Shown here piece by piece: positions 9,503-19,149 of a stretch of DNA of 64,000 nt (position 1 is its first letter; each line of letters opens with the position of its first letter). The translations under genes and the position numbers were made by a program. Below the pieces are notes generated by a model. The model worked only from the letters and a program-made list of their open reading frames with translations, searched no databases and was not told the origin of the DNA. Source of the stretch: Thalassomonas haliotis (GTDB lineage Bacteria; Pseudomonadota; Gammaproteobacteria; Enterobacterales; Alteromonadaceae); NCBI RefSeq assembly GCF_028657945.1, contig NZ_CP059693.1, forward strand, positions 5,828,001 through 5,892,000, written 5' to 3'.

Positions 9503-10257
9503 TACACCGACTCCCTGTTAAGCTGCCCCTGGGTTGCCACCGGATTTTGGCTATTGCCGTCTGCTCCCGGGACCTTTTTGCGAAACACCTTAAAATACAC
9601 CAGCACCAGGCCGGCCATCGCTGCGAACAATGCAAGCAAGCTGCTCACCAGCAACAGCTTATTGTCGGGATCCCCGTCCTGGTAATCCATAACATGCAAG
9701 ATAAACATCAAATCAAAACCACGCCAGAATTCATGGCGTTTGGTCACCACTTTGCCGCTTAACGCCGAGATATACAAAGAGGGGCTGGCAAAGTCATCAA
9801 AATTAACCCGGTAAACGGGTAAGTGCCGCCCGCTAAGCTCTGACGGCGGATGTGCGCTAATAAGCTGTGCTGCTGTGATAATACCTGAGCCGCTGTAATA
9901 ATAACGGGCAGCGGCCTTTGCCTGACTTTCCGTGATCGGTGAAAGCAAGTCGCCGTTGACGGCACTGACCATATATTGCTGCCCGTCGTGGCTGAAGCGG
10001 TAAACCGGCTGTTTGACAAAGCTGCCCAGGGAGAGGCTTTCAGCCTGGGGGTAGCGAGCCAGTACCTGTTTCAACGGGAAATTAATTTGCTTATCATCGA
10101 TAATATCCCGGTGCTGCACCACCAGGCTATCACCATGGATATAATCAATATCAAAAATGACCATATAGGCGCCGCTCACCGACCAGATCACAAACTGGAT
10201 ACCGATAAACAGCATCAGCCATTTATGAACTTTACGACTGGTTTTTAACAACTTCAT
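9502..10257 (-). CDS. PepSY-domain membrane protein
   Basis: A 251-residue inner-membrane protein. The N-terminal helix (KVHKWLMLFIGIQFVIWSVS) matches the PepSY-associated transmembrane pattern of the next gene. A periplasmic region of about 150 residues follows, then paired helices near 185-230 (LLLVSSLLALFAAMAGLVLV) and a short polar tail. It lacks the ferredoxin and reductase modules of its neighbour, and the one-base stop/start overlap suggests the two make a membrane complex. It starts 119 bp after cusA ends, so it may be the tail of the copper operon or have its own promoter. The exact function is unknown. Confidence 0.8.
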   Translation of the reverse strand: MKLLKTSRKVHKWLMLFIGIQFVIWSVSGAYMVIFDIDYIHGDSLVVQHRDIIDDKQINFPLKQVLARYPQAESLSLGSFVKQPVYRFSHDGQQYMVSAVNGDLLSPITESQAKAAARYYYSGSGIITAAQLISAHPPSELSGRHLPVYRVNFDDFASPSLYISALSGKVVTKRHEFWRGFDLMFILHVMDYQDGDPDNKLLLVSSLLALFAAMAGLVLVYFKVFRKKVPGADGNSQNPVATQGQLNRESV

Positions 10258-10376
10258 TTAACCACATCCATTAACATTGCTACTCCGCACAAGCTATTCA
10301 CTTGAACTGCTCCGCTTAAATGACAACTGCAAGGTTTATACCGCCGGCGCTTTAATAAACCTATTGTTTTATCCCG

Positions 10377-13300
10377 CTAACCCGGGGCTTGGACCGAGTT
10401 CACCCGCCATAAATAATAAATGGCCGGCAATACCAGTAAAGTCAGGATCACGGCGCTGACCATACCCCCCACCATAGGGGCGGCAATACGGCTCATCACT
10501 TCAGAGCCCGTGCCTGTGCCGTATAAAATAGGCAATAAGCCGACAATAATCGCCGCCGCCGTCATCATCACCGGACGCACCCGCAAACCGGCGCCGTGCA
10601 ATATCGCCTGCTGGATACTTTCCCGGGTTACCGCCGCGCCTTTACCGGCACACTGTGCCAGCATTTCTTTATAGGCCTGGTTCAGGTACACCAGCATGAT
10701 CACACCGATTTCCACCGCGACCCCCGCCAGGGCAATAAAACCAACGCCAACCGCCACAGAGAAATTATATCCCTCCAGATACATCAGCCAGATACTGCCC
10801 ACCATAGCCAACGGCAAGGTGCCCATAATAATCGCCACCTCAATAACATTACGGAAATTCATATACAGCAGCACGATAATAATCGCCAGGGTTAGCGGCA
10901 CCACATAGGTAAGCTTGGCTTTGGCCCTTTGCATATATTCATATTGCCCCGACCAGGCAATGGAATAACCCGGCGGCAACTGCAATTTTTCCCGTACCAC
11001 CTGCTGGGCATCAACCACATAACTGCCGATATCTATGCCTTCGATATCGATAAAAGCCCAGCCGTTTAGCCTGGCATTTTCACTTTTAATACCCGGCGGC
11101 CCGTCTTCAATAAAGACATTGGCAACATCGCTTAAAGAAATCCGCTGGCCGTTGGGAGTGACGATCGGCAATAATGCCAGCTGCTCCGGCGAATCCCTGT
11201 AGTCCTGCGGATAACGCAAACTCACCGGATAACGCTCCAACCCTTCCACTGTGTAGGTAACATTCATACCACCGATGGCCGTGGCCACCACTTGCTGAAT
11301 TTCGGCGATATTTAAACCATAGCGCGCCGCCTTCTCCCGCTGGATATCCACCTTGATATAGCGGCCGCCGGCCACCCGCTCCGAATAAACCGAGGCCGTG
11401 CCGGGGACATCTTTTAAGATCAGTTCCAGCTGCTGGCCGATAGCCTGAATTTCACTGAGTTTCGGCCCGGCAATTTTAATGCCCACCGGGGTCTTGATAC
11501 CCGTGGCCAGCATATCGATACGGGTTTTGATCGGCATCACCCAGGCATTGGTCACCCCGGGTAATTTCACCAGCGCATCCAGCTCTTTTTTCAAAGATTC
11601 CGTGGTAACCCCTTCACGCCATTGTTCCCTGGGTTTTAAGCGGATAAAGGTTTCTATCATGGTCAGCGGCGCGGGATCTGTGGCGGTTTCTGCCCGGCCA
11701 ACCTTACCAAACACGGTTTCGACTTCAGGCACAGTCGCAATCAACTTATCGGTTTGCTGCAAGAGTTGCCGGGCTTTGCCGATGGAAATCCCCGGGTAGG
11801 TGGTGGGCATATACATCAAATCCCCTTCATCCAACGGCGGGATAAATTCACTGCCGATTTTCTCCAGCGGCCAGATACCGACCGCCAACACCAGCAGGGA
11901 AGCGAGCAAAGTCACTTTCGGAAACCTGAGCACGGCTTTAAGCGCCGGCAGATATAAAAAAGTAAGCAAACGGTTGACCGGGTTTTTATGCTCGGGCAAG
12001 ACACGCCCGCGGATAAAGTAACCCATTAATACCGGCACCAGAGTAATGGCCAGCGCTGCTGCAGCCGCCATGGCATAGGTCTTGGTAAAGGCCAGCGGGG
12101 CAAACATACGCCCTTCCTGCGCTTCCAGGGTAAATACCGGGACAAAACTGACGGTAATGATCAGCAAGCTGAAAAACAGCGCCGGGCCAACTTCACTGGC
12201 GGAGTCGGCGACAATCTGCCAGCGGTTTTCTTTGGTGAGCGGTGTTTTCTCCATATGCTTGTGCATATTTTCTATCATCACAATAGCGCCGTCGATCATG
12301 GCGCCGATGGCGATAGCGATCCCCCCCAATGACATGATATTGGCATTCAGCCCCTGAAAATACATCACGGCAAATGCGGTTAAAATTCCCACGGGTAAAC
12401 TGAAGATGGCCACCAGGGAAGAGCGCACATGAAATAAAAACACGATACACACCAGGGCGACCACGGCAAATTCTTCAAACAGCTTATAGGCCAGGTTATT
12501 CACCGCCCGTTCAATCAAGCCGGATCTGTCATAAACCGTCACCACTTCCACCCCTTGCGGCAGGCCTTGTTTTAATTGCTCCAGTTTTTCTTTAACGCCG
12601 TTGATCACCTGCTGGGCATTTTCACCAAAACGCATCACGATGATGCCGCCGACGGTTTCACCTTCACCGTTCAGTTCGGCGATGCCCCGGCGCATTTGCG
12701 GGCCGATCACAATTTCGGCAACATCTTTAAGCAACAAGGGAGTGCCGTTTTCATTGACCCCCAAGGGAATATTGCCCAGGTCGGTTTCATTTTTCAGATA
12801 ACCGCTGGCCCTGACCATATATTCCGCTTCCGCCATTTCCACCACGGAAGCACCGATTTCCTGATTGCCTTGCTTAATCGCCGTTTGAATATGGGACAAG
12901 GGAATGCCAAAAGCCCGTAGCTTATCCGGATGCACTTTCACCTGGTATTGTTTTACCATACCCCCCAGGGCGGTCACTTCGGAAACCCCGGCAACCGTTT
13001 GCAATTCATACTTTAAGAACCAGTCCTGCAGGCTGCGCAGCTGGCTGATATCGTGCTTGCCGGTTTTATCAACCAGGGAGTAAATATAAACCCAGCCGAC
13101 CCCGGTGGCGTCCGGTCCTAACTGTGCTTTGGCCGCTGCCGGCAAATTGGGGGCAACCTGGCTCAGGTATTCCAGCACCCGGGTGCGCGCCCAGTAAAGG
13201 TCGGTATCGTCATCAAAAATAACATAAACATAAGAGTCGCCAAAGAAGGAATAACCCCTTACCGTAACCGCCCCCGGCACCGATAACATGGCGGTGGTCA

Positions 13301-13505
13301 AAGGATAAGTGACCTGGTCTTCCACCACCTGCGGCGCCTGTCCCGGATAGGAAGTTTTAATGATCACCTGGACATCGGAAAGATCCGGCAGGGCATCCAC
13401 AGGGGTATTTTTCAGGGAATATAAACCGACGCCTACCAGGATAAAGGTCATCAGCAGCACAAAAAACCGGTTCAGCACTGACCAGCGAATAATTGCAGTG
13501 ATCAT
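10377..13505 (-). CDS. cusA: Cus-type heavy-metal RND efflux permease
   Basis: A 1042-residue inner-membrane proton/metal antiporter that exports Cu(I)/Ag(I) through the CusCBA channel. It has twelve predicted helices and two large periplasmic loops. Family signs are the N-terminal FFVLLMTFILVGVGLYSL with NTPVDALPDLSDVQVI, the helix-4 motif GAMIDGAIVMIENMHKH, and the metal-channel region WVMPIKTRIDMLATGIKTP, which is the monovalent (Cu/Ag) type rather than Co/Zn/Cd. Length is as expected. It is third in the order cusC-cusB-cusA with a 3-bp gap after cusB. Confidence 0.95.
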   Translation of the reverse strand: MITAIIRWSVLNRFFVLLMTFILVGVGLYSLKNTPVDALPDLSDVQVIIKTSYPGQAPQVVEDQVTYPLTTAMLSVPGAVTVRGYSFFGDSYVYVIFDDDTDLYWARTRVLEYLSQVAPNLPAAAKAQLGPDATGVGWVYIYSLVDKTGKHDISQLRSLQDWFLKYELQTVAGVSEVTALGGMVKQYQVKVHPDKLRAFGIPLSHIQTAIKQGNQEIGASVVEMAEAEYMVRASGYLKNETDLGNIPLGVNENGTPLLLKDVAEIVIGPQMRRGIAELNGEGETVGGIIVMRFGENAQQVINGVKEKLEQLKQGLPQGVEVVTVYDRSGLIERAVNNLAYKLFEEFAVVALVCIVFLFHVRSSLVAIFSLPVGILTAFAVMYFQGLNANIMSLGGIAIAIGAMIDGAIVMIENMHKHMEKTPLTKENRWQIVADSASEVGPALFFSLLIITVSFVPVFTLEAQEGRMFAPLAFTKTYAMAAAAALAITLVPVLMGYFIRGRVLPEHKNPVNRLLTFLYLPALKAVLRFPKVTLLASLLVLAVGIWPLEKIGSEFIPPLDEGDLMYMPTTYPGISIGKARQLLQQTDKLIATVPEVETVFGKVGRAETATDPAPLTMIETFIRLKPREQWREGVTTESLKKELDALVKLPGVTNAWVMPIKTRIDMLATGIKTPVGIKIAGPKLSEIQAIGQQLELILKDVPGTASVYSERVAGGRYIKVDIQREKAARYGLNIAEIQQVVATAIGGMNVTYTVEGLERYPVSLRYPQDYRDSPEQLALLPIVTPNGQRISLSDVANVFIEDGPPGIKSENARLNGWAFIDIEGIDIGSYVVDAQQVVREKLQLPPGYSIAWSGQYEYMQRAKAKLTYVVPLTLAIIIVLLYMNFRNVIEVAIIMGTLPLAMVGSIWLMYLEGYNFSVAVGVGFIALAGVAVEIGVIMLVYLNQAYKEMLAQCAGKGAAVTRESIQQAILHGAGLRVRPVMMTAAAIIVGLLPILYGTGTGSEVMSRIAAPMVGGMVSAVILTLLVLPAIYYLWRVNSVQAPG

Positions 13506-13508
13506 GTG

Positions 13509-15353
13509 CTACTCCCGGTGACCGTCATGGTTATGGGCCGGCATCGCAGGCTTTTTGTCCTGAGCCTCAACTTCAACCTCAGTAACAACAAAGTTGCCGT
13601 CACGGATCTCAAAGGTGAACAGGATCTTCTGTCCTGCTTTCAGTTCATCTATGTTCAGCGACTCAGCCAGGATAAAGTCCATGGTCGCCGGTCCCCGCTG
13701 CCACTTTTCTATCGCGCCGCGGCTGATATTGGCCATTCTGTGTCCCGGCATCAGCGAGTTGATAATACCGGAAACGGTAGCAGAAGCTGCACTTTCAGCC
13801 TGAGGCATTTGATGTTGGCGCTGATCCATCCCGGATACGGCAGCCGAGCCTGACATAGCCGCCTTCATTGCCGCTATACCGGCTTCTTCACCCGGCACAT
13901 GGAGATTAGTGATTTGATAACTGCCGCCAGGCATTTTCTCTATCTCGATATGCAAGGTTAATCCTATGCTGAGCTTGGAAAAATCTACCGTATCCGCCAC
14001 GGTAAAGTCCATGGTCATTTCCGGCCAGTCCCATGCCTCTATCGGCTGATGGCTCAAGCTGACCATACGTTGTCCCGCCATCAGCTCCCGGATTGTCGCT
14101 TCCACCCAGACCTTGGCCGGCATCTTTGTCGCCTGTCCCGCTGACATACGCTTAAAGTCGGAAGATTTACTGGATTCTGAGTCCAGCAGGAAGTGGGCAG
14201 AACTGACCACCTGCTCGCCTGAGGCCAGACCGGAGAGGATTTCAACATAGTCATTGTCGAAACGCCCGACTTTAACGGCAATCGATTTAAAGCTGCCCTG
14301 TCCTAACGCCAGCACCACACGGTCCTGGCTGCCGGTACGGATCAATGCTTCTTTTGGGATCAGCAAGGCTTTTTCTTTGCCGCCGGTATTAATCGCCACC
14401 TGGGCAAACATATTCGGTTTAAACTCGCCGGCTTGATTGCTAAACCTTAACCTGACCTTTACCGTACGGGTTTTCGGATCTAAGGTCGGATAAACATAAT
14501 CCACCTTACCCTGCCAGGTTTTCCCCGGAATATAATCCAGCGACATAGTCACCGGAGCGCCCTCCGCCACCTGGGCCGCCTGGCGCTCAAAGACTTCGGC
14601 TTCCACCCAGACTTCGGATAAGTCCCCGATAGATAACATCATAGTGCCGGGTTTAACAAAGAAACCTTCCCGGATATATAAATTTTCAATCACGCCGTTT
14701 TGCGGGGCATAAAAAGTCACCGTCTGGCTGACCTTACGCGTTTTCTTCAAACGCCTTATTGCTTCCTCAGGCAATTGCAGCGCAACCAAACGGTTTTGCG
14801 CCGCCTCCACCAGGCGTTTATTGTTGCGGCCCAGCGCCAGCAACAATTCTTCCTGGGCATTGACCAGCTCGGGAGAATATATTTGATACAGGGGCTGGCC
14901 TTTTTTCACCGGCTCGCCGACGGCTTTGACATAAAGTTTTTCTATCCAGCCGTCCACCCGCGGGTGGATATGGACTAACCTATCTTCGTCATAGCTAATA
15001 TAACCTACGGTATCAATACGCCCCTGCAATGCCTGATAGGAAACCTCGGCCGTACGTACTCCCAGGTTATTGATCACCTCGGGGGAAATACGTACGGTGC
15101 CCGCGCCTTCATCCGGTCCTGAGCCTCCCCCATCACCTTTATTATCGTAAACGGGGATCAGGTCCATGCCCATGGGAGATTTACCCGGCTTATCCCGCTT
15201 ATAGTTGGCATCCATAGGCGCCACCCAATAAATCGGCTGCTTTTCATCTCTCGTGCTTTTTTCGGCTTCCGGCGTCCCCATCAAAGAAATGATGGCGGCA
15301 GTGATCACCGCGCCGATAACGCCGCCTAAGGCTAATGTTTTCATATTACTCAT
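13509..15353 (-). CDS. cusB: CusB-type periplasmic adaptor with two C-terminal CusF-like domains
   Basis: A 614-residue membrane-fusion subunit of the Cu/Ag pump. It has an N-terminal anchor (5-25), a heavy-metal-binding segment (IYWVAPMD to KSPMGMDLIPVY, 41-69), and the adaptor barrel/hairpin core (about 85-395). Two CusF-like domains follow. Domain one (415-487) keeps the copper ligands (H435, W443, M446, M448 in WDWPEMTMDF). Domain two (524-597) has lost three of them (R545, R553, A556) and keeps M558. The tail is His-rich (HNHDGHRE). The open frame extends 26 codons further upstream, but I chose the ATG at 15353 (MSNMKTLALG) because it precedes the anchor and overlaps the cusC stop by 8 bases. 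Confidence 0.93.
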   Translation of the reverse strand: MSNMKTLALGGVIGAVITAAIISLMGTPEAEKSTRDEKQPIYWVAPMDANYKRDKPGKSPMGMDLIPVYDNKGDGGGSGPDEGAGTVRISPEVINNLGVRTAEVSYQALQGRIDTVGYISYDEDRLVHIHPRVDGWIEKLYVKAVGEPVKKGQPLYQIYSPELVNAQEELLLALGRNNKRLVEAAQNRLVALQLPEEAIRRLKKTRKVSQTVTFYAPQNGVIENLYIREGFFVKPGTMMLSIGDLSEVWVEAEVFERQAAQVAEGAPVTMSLDYIPGKTWQGKVDYVYPTLDPKTRTVKVRLRFSNQAGEFKPNMFAQVAINTGGKEKALLIPKEALIRTGSQDRVVLALGQGSFKSIAVKVGRFDNDYVEILSGLASGEQVVSSAHFLLDSESSKSSDFKRMSAGQATKMPAKVWVEATIRELMAGQRMVSLSHQPIEAWDWPEMTMDFTVADTVDFSKLSIGLTLHIEIEKMPGGSYQITNLHVPGEEAGIAAMKAAMSGSAAVSGMDQRQHQMPQAESAASATVSGIINSLMPGHRMANISRGAIEKWQRGPATMDFILAESLNIDELKAGQKILFTFEIRDGNFVVTEVEVEAQDKKPAMPAHNHDGHRE

Positions 15354-16815
15354 GGTTATCTTGCTCCGTCTGCGCTGCAAGAGAAAGAGGGCTTGCCATG
15401 GTGCCGGTATACTCAGCCCCGGCCCCGTCAATAAACAAATAATTTAATTCCAGCAGGGTTTTCTCTATGCCTACCTTGATGGCCAGGGCATCAATTTCGG
15501 CATTAAGCTGTGCAATACGGGCGCGTACCACTTCGGCAAAGTCACCGTCATCGCTGGTATAGGCTGTTAAGCTTGCTTCCGCCTGGATATGGATTTGCGG
15601 CAACAAGGCTTGCCTGTAGAGCACCTCTCTTTGCTTAAAACGTGTCAGTTTGGCCTTGCCGGTATAAAAAGCCGACATAAGCTGCCTTAACAAGAGCAGC
15701 TTCTCGGTTTTAATTGCTTCGCTTTTAAAGACCTCGGCTTTTACCAATTGATCCTGGCGGTTTTCGGTAAACAGAGGTAAATCAAAACTGACGCCAACAG
15801 AAAAGAGATCCGCACGATTATTGCCCGTGGCGTCATCTCCCCGCAGGCCGTAACTGGCATTCACTCCCCATTGCGGCAGATAGCTTTGCTGCGCCAGCTT
15901 TATGCCCTGATCGGCGGCCTGGATTTTTTTATCATAAACCGCCAATACCGGATGTTTTGTCAGCTGCTGCGCCAGCACCCGGGTTGATACCGTATCCGTT
16001 AACAGTTCAGGTTTAAGAAAGTCGAGCTCAGGCAGCTGCTTACTCAAGGTTATAACACCGGCTGAAAAACCATCGGCCAAGCCATTTTCCAAAAAAGCCT
16101 GACTTAGCCCTGGCTCCGCTTGATAGGCCAGCAGCCATTGACTCAGTTTTTGCTGAAATACCAGTTGCTGCTGCTTTAACTGCACCAGGCGATCTTCCAG
16201 CCGGGTTAACTCCAGCTGGGCCCGCACTATGTCCTGTTGCCGGGTTTTACCGAGCGCCGAAGAATAACTGGCCTGGGCAACATCGGATAACTGCTCGAAC
16301 AGGGCATAGTTTTTTTCGATTAAGGCAATACTTTCCTGTGCCTGGTAGGCATCGAGCCATAAACTGCCGGCGGTCACCGTCACCTTGGCTTGCCGGTCGC
16401 GGCGCTGCAACGGGTATTGCTGGCTCTGTATGGTCAACTGCTGCGCTTTAATCGCCAGGCTGTCGCCCCGGGGCAGCATCTGGCTGACACCGACTTTGAC
16501 CTGGGTCATGGCTTCCTGCTCAAAATCAAAGTTATCCGCGCCTAGATTTGCCAGCGATAAAGAAACCTTAGGATCCGGTAAAGTTGCCGAAAAGCGGCTC
16601 ATGGACTCAAGCGCCAACTGCTGCTTCCGGTTGGCATTAAGCCAGGGATCACTGGCCAGCGCCCGTTTTATCGTTTGTTCAAAAGACAAAGCTCTGCCGG
16701 ACTGGCTTTCGGGCGAGGCGGCAAGCCCGGTTTGCATCCCCGTTATCAGCAAAGTTGCGCTCAACAACAGGTGATTCAAAAGCCTTCCGCTAAAAAGGCT
16801 TAACAAAAATCTCAT
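15346..16815 (-). CDS. cusC: TolC-family outer-membrane factor of the Cus pump
   Basis: A 489-residue outer-membrane channel. It has a signal peptide (LLLSATLLITGMQTGLAAS) and then two repeats of the long-helix efflux-protein fold (ALASDPWLNANRKQQLALES; QAADQGIKLAQQSYLPQWGV). The start (ATG at 16815) overlaps the stop of the DUF411 gene by one base, and its end overlaps cusB by eight. This marks it as the outer-membrane exit of the CusCBA pump. No lipobox is evident, unlike E. coli CusC, so it may be soluble-processed rather than lipidated. Confidence 0.9.
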   Translation of the reverse strand: MRFLLSLFSGRLLNHLLLSATLLITGMQTGLAASPESQSGRALSFEQTIKRALASDPWLNANRKQQLALESMSRFSATLPDPKVSLSLANLGADNFDFEQEAMTQVKVGVSQMLPRGDSLAIKAQQLTIQSQQYPLQRRDRQAKVTVTAGSLWLDAYQAQESIALIEKNYALFEQLSDVAQASYSSALGKTRQQDIVRAQLELTRLEDRLVQLKQQQLVFQQKLSQWLLAYQAEPGLSQAFLENGLADGFSAGVITLSKQLPELDFLKPELLTDTVSTRVLAQQLTKHPVLAVYDKKIQAADQGIKLAQQSYLPQWGVNASYGLRGDDATGNNRADLFSVGVSFDLPLFTENRQDQLVKAEVFKSEAIKTEKLLLLRQLMSAFYTGKAKLTRFKQREVLYRQALLPQIHIQAEASLTAYTSDDGDFAEVVRARIAQLNAEIDALAIKVGIEKTLLELNYLFIDGAGAEYTGTMASPLSLAAQTEQDNHE

Positions 16816-17372
16816 CAGAATTGCTCCCGGTAGGTATTCACTTTCGCATAAACTTCTGAGCTGCCGTCGGCTTTAAGCATTAAGATCTGGTACGGCATAA
16901 ATTGCTCGCCCACCTCCATGCCGGGACTGCCAACCGGCATAGCGGGTACCGCCAACCCCAACACTTGACTGTCTTTTTCACCGCCGGCCCTTTCAGCTAA
17001 AAATTGCTGGATATATTTTGCCGGAATATGCCCTTCAAACACATAACCTTGCTCTGAAATGGCGGTATGGCAGGAGTGGTATCTGGGCTTGATACCTTGC
17101 TCTACTTTAAACGCAGACAAGGATTCATGGTTATAAACACGGGAAGAAAAACCGGTTTCATCAAGGTGGTCTATCCACTTCTGGCAACAGCCACAAGACT
17201 CCCGTTTATAAACCGCTAATTTCATGCGCTGCGCCGGGGTTTCCGCCCCGGCGATTTTCTCCTGCGTTGACGGAAGTTCGCTCACCTCGCTGCAGGCGCC
17301 AAGTAAGGTAACAACGGATATCGCCAAAGCGTATCGGACCAAGGATGGGGTAAGTTTTGCAACAAAAAACAT
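16815..17372 (-). CDS. DUF411 metal-binding lipoprotein
   Basis: A 185-residue periplasmic protein. The lipobox LLGAC places the lipidated Cys at 27. The DUF411 domain follows, with the Cys cluster SCGCC (60-63), a second conserved stretch RYHSCHTA, and VFEGHIPAKYI. These Cys and His residues probably bind copper or silver; DUF411 proteins are common in copper-resistance operons, but the biochemical role is not established. A good Shine-Dalgarno (AGGAG) lies five bases before the ATG. It is the first gene of the tightly overlapping DUF411-cusC-cusB-cusA series. Confidence 0.88.
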   Translation of the reverse strand: MFFVAKLTPSLVRYALAISVVTLLGACSEVSELPSTQEKIAGAETPAQRMKLAVYKRESCGCCQKWIDHLDETGFSSRVYNHESLSAFKVEQGIKPRYHSCHTAISEQGYVFEGHIPAKYIQQFLAERAGGEKDSQVLGLAVPAMPVGSPGMEVGEQFMPYQILMLKADGSSEVYAKVNTYREQF

Positions 17373-17540
17373 AAATTCTCCTGCGCGTCATTGCCCGGTG
17401 AAACACTGTACGGTGAAGCAATAACATGCGCTATTTTCCTGCTGACAGGCCTTGTTTTTACAGGCTGACAGCCATTAACATTCGGAAGTTTACTTCCGCC
17501 AAATCAATAACTAAGATTTTCCGCCGGATAAAAGACGGAT

Positions 17541-17918
17541 CTATGCTAATAAGCTGGAAATAGGAGGATAATAAGGGGTATTCTGGGGTTGGCTGATGGC
17601 CGGATAAGCCCGGTCGCGGATGTTTTCCAATAACAGCGCCAGAGAGTTCACTTGCGGACTTGCCGCCAGGGAGGCGGACAGACATCCGCCCATAGGGCAT
17701 TGGCATTCGGGATCGCAGCAATCAGGCATGCTTTGATCATGCTTGTCTGCTGCCAGGTCCATATTCATCATAGACTGAGTTTTATGACCGGCCATTTGCG
17801 CCGCCATGGCATGATGACTTTCTTCCATCTCAGGGCAAGGCATAGCAACGGCCAGGCTCGCCTGACCGATAAAGGTCAGCAACAGCAGGGTCACTAATAA
17901 CAGCTTGCTTTTAATCAA
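17541..17918 (-). CDS. Small secreted Met/His/Cys-rich protein of the copper locus
   Basis: 125 residues. It has a signal peptide of about 25 residues (LLLVTLLLLTFIGQASLAVA), then a region unusually rich in Met, His and Cys (EMEESHHAMAAQMAGH; DCCDPECQCPMGGC). These are soft-metal ligands, and small proteins of this kind (CopL-like) often lead copper operons. The start is probably TTG at 17918 because no ATG keeps the signal peptide, and the Shine-Dalgarno is poor. It lies 168 bp before the DUF411 gene, probably in the same transcript. No known fold is claimed. Confidence 0.7.
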   Translation of the reverse strand: MIKSKLLLVTLLLLTFIGQASLAVAMPCPEMEESHHAMAAQMAGHKTQSMMNMDLAADKHDQSMPDCCDPECQCPMGGCLSASLAASPQVNSLALLLENIRDRAYPAISQPQNTPYYPPISSLLA

Positions 17919-18040
17919 AGGAATAAACCATCTAATGCGTTAAATCGCGATCAGCATAAATGATAACGCCGGATAAAGCCATAAAATATTCGGGATGGGT
18001 TATGCTAAATCACCAACCGACCCGGCTTTTGCCAAAGGCG

Positions 18041-19060
18041 CTAGCGCTTAATAATAAGCGGACTCACCAGCTCGGCCAGCATCTCAATATGATCATCTCG
18101 GTCGTTTAATGCTTTGATATAGTGATATTTCTCCCCGCCCGCTTCGACAAAGATCTCCCGGTTTTCACTTTCCAGCTCTTCCAGGGTTTCCAGGCAGTCG
18201 GCACTAAACGCCGGACTCATAATGGCAATGTGCTTGTTGCCCGTCGCCGGCAAGGATTCCAGGGTGGCATCTGTGTATGGCTGCAGCCACTCGGCTTTAC
18301 CAAAGCGCGACTGGAAGGTCATAATATAATCTTCCTGCTCCAGGCCAAGATTGGCCACCAGTAATTGCGTGGTTTTCGCACAAAAGTCGTAATAGGGATC
18401 GCCCCATTGCTGAAAGGCTTTTGGCATGCCATGATAAGACATCACCAGTTTATCCGGCTTGCCGTGGAGCTGGATATGCTCGCGAACCGTGTTCGCCAGG
18501 GCATGGATATAGTGAGGGTTATCATGGTAACTGCTGATAAAGTGTAAACTCGGTACCCAGCGCCAGCGTTTCACCTCTTTGGTGACGGCATCGAAGGTTG
18601 AGCCTGTCGTCGGTCCGGCATATTGCGGATAAAGCGGTAATACGACAATATTATCCACGCCCGCTTTTTGAAACTTCTGCAAAGCCGAAGCAATCGATGG
18701 CTTGCCATAACGCATGGCAAAATCCACCAGCACATCATCGCCGTATTGCCGGGCCAGCTGTGCTGCGACTTTTTCCTTTTGCTGTTTGGTGATCACCACC
18801 AGAGGTGCTCCCTGCTCGGTCCAGATACTTTTATATAACTTGGCCGACTTTGCCGGACGCACCCTTAAGATAATCCCGTATAAGATAATCAGCCATACCA
18901 GGCGGGGAATTTCCACGACCCGGGGATCCGATAAGAACTCCGCCAGATAACGCCTTAATGCCCCCGGGTTGGGTTCGTCGGGGGATCCCAGGTTAGTTAA
19001 CAATACGCCGGTACGTGGTTGCTGCTGGCTGTTGCTGATATCTCCGGAAAATCGTGACAT
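18041..19060 (-). CDS. hemH: Ferrochelatase
   Basis: A 339-residue enzyme that inserts Fe(II) into protoporphyrin IX, the last step of haem synthesis. Family marks are the opening GVLLTNLGSPDEP, the catalytic His in VMSYHGMP (about 204-211) and the Glu-bearing SPAFSADCLETLEE near the C-terminus. Length is usual for the bacterial enzyme. It stands alone on the minus strand, but lies next to the cytochrome c maturation genes, which use haem. Confidence 0.97.
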   Translation of the reverse strand: MSRFSGDISNSQQQPRTGVLLTNLGSPDEPNPGALRRYLAEFLSDPRVVEIPRLVWLIILYGIILRVRPAKSAKLYKSIWTEQGAPLVVITKQQKEKVAAQLARQYGDDVLVDFAMRYGKPSIASALQKFQKAGVDNIVVLPLYPQYAGPTTGSTFDAVTKEVKRWRWVPSLHFISSYHDNPHYIHALANTVREHIQLHGKPDKLVMSYHGMPKAFQQWGDPYYDFCAKTTQLLVANLGLEQEDYIMTFQSRFGKAEWLQPYTDATLESLPATGNKHIAIMSPAFSADCLETLEELESENREIFVEAGGEKYHYIKALNDRDDHIEMLAELVSPLIIKR

Positions 19061-19149
19061 TTTGCTCTCTGTTGATTTTGTTATCTGTTATTCGTTATTG
19101 CCGGACGCTAAAACACGGGGTTTTCCTGAACATCCGGCAGTAAATAAAG

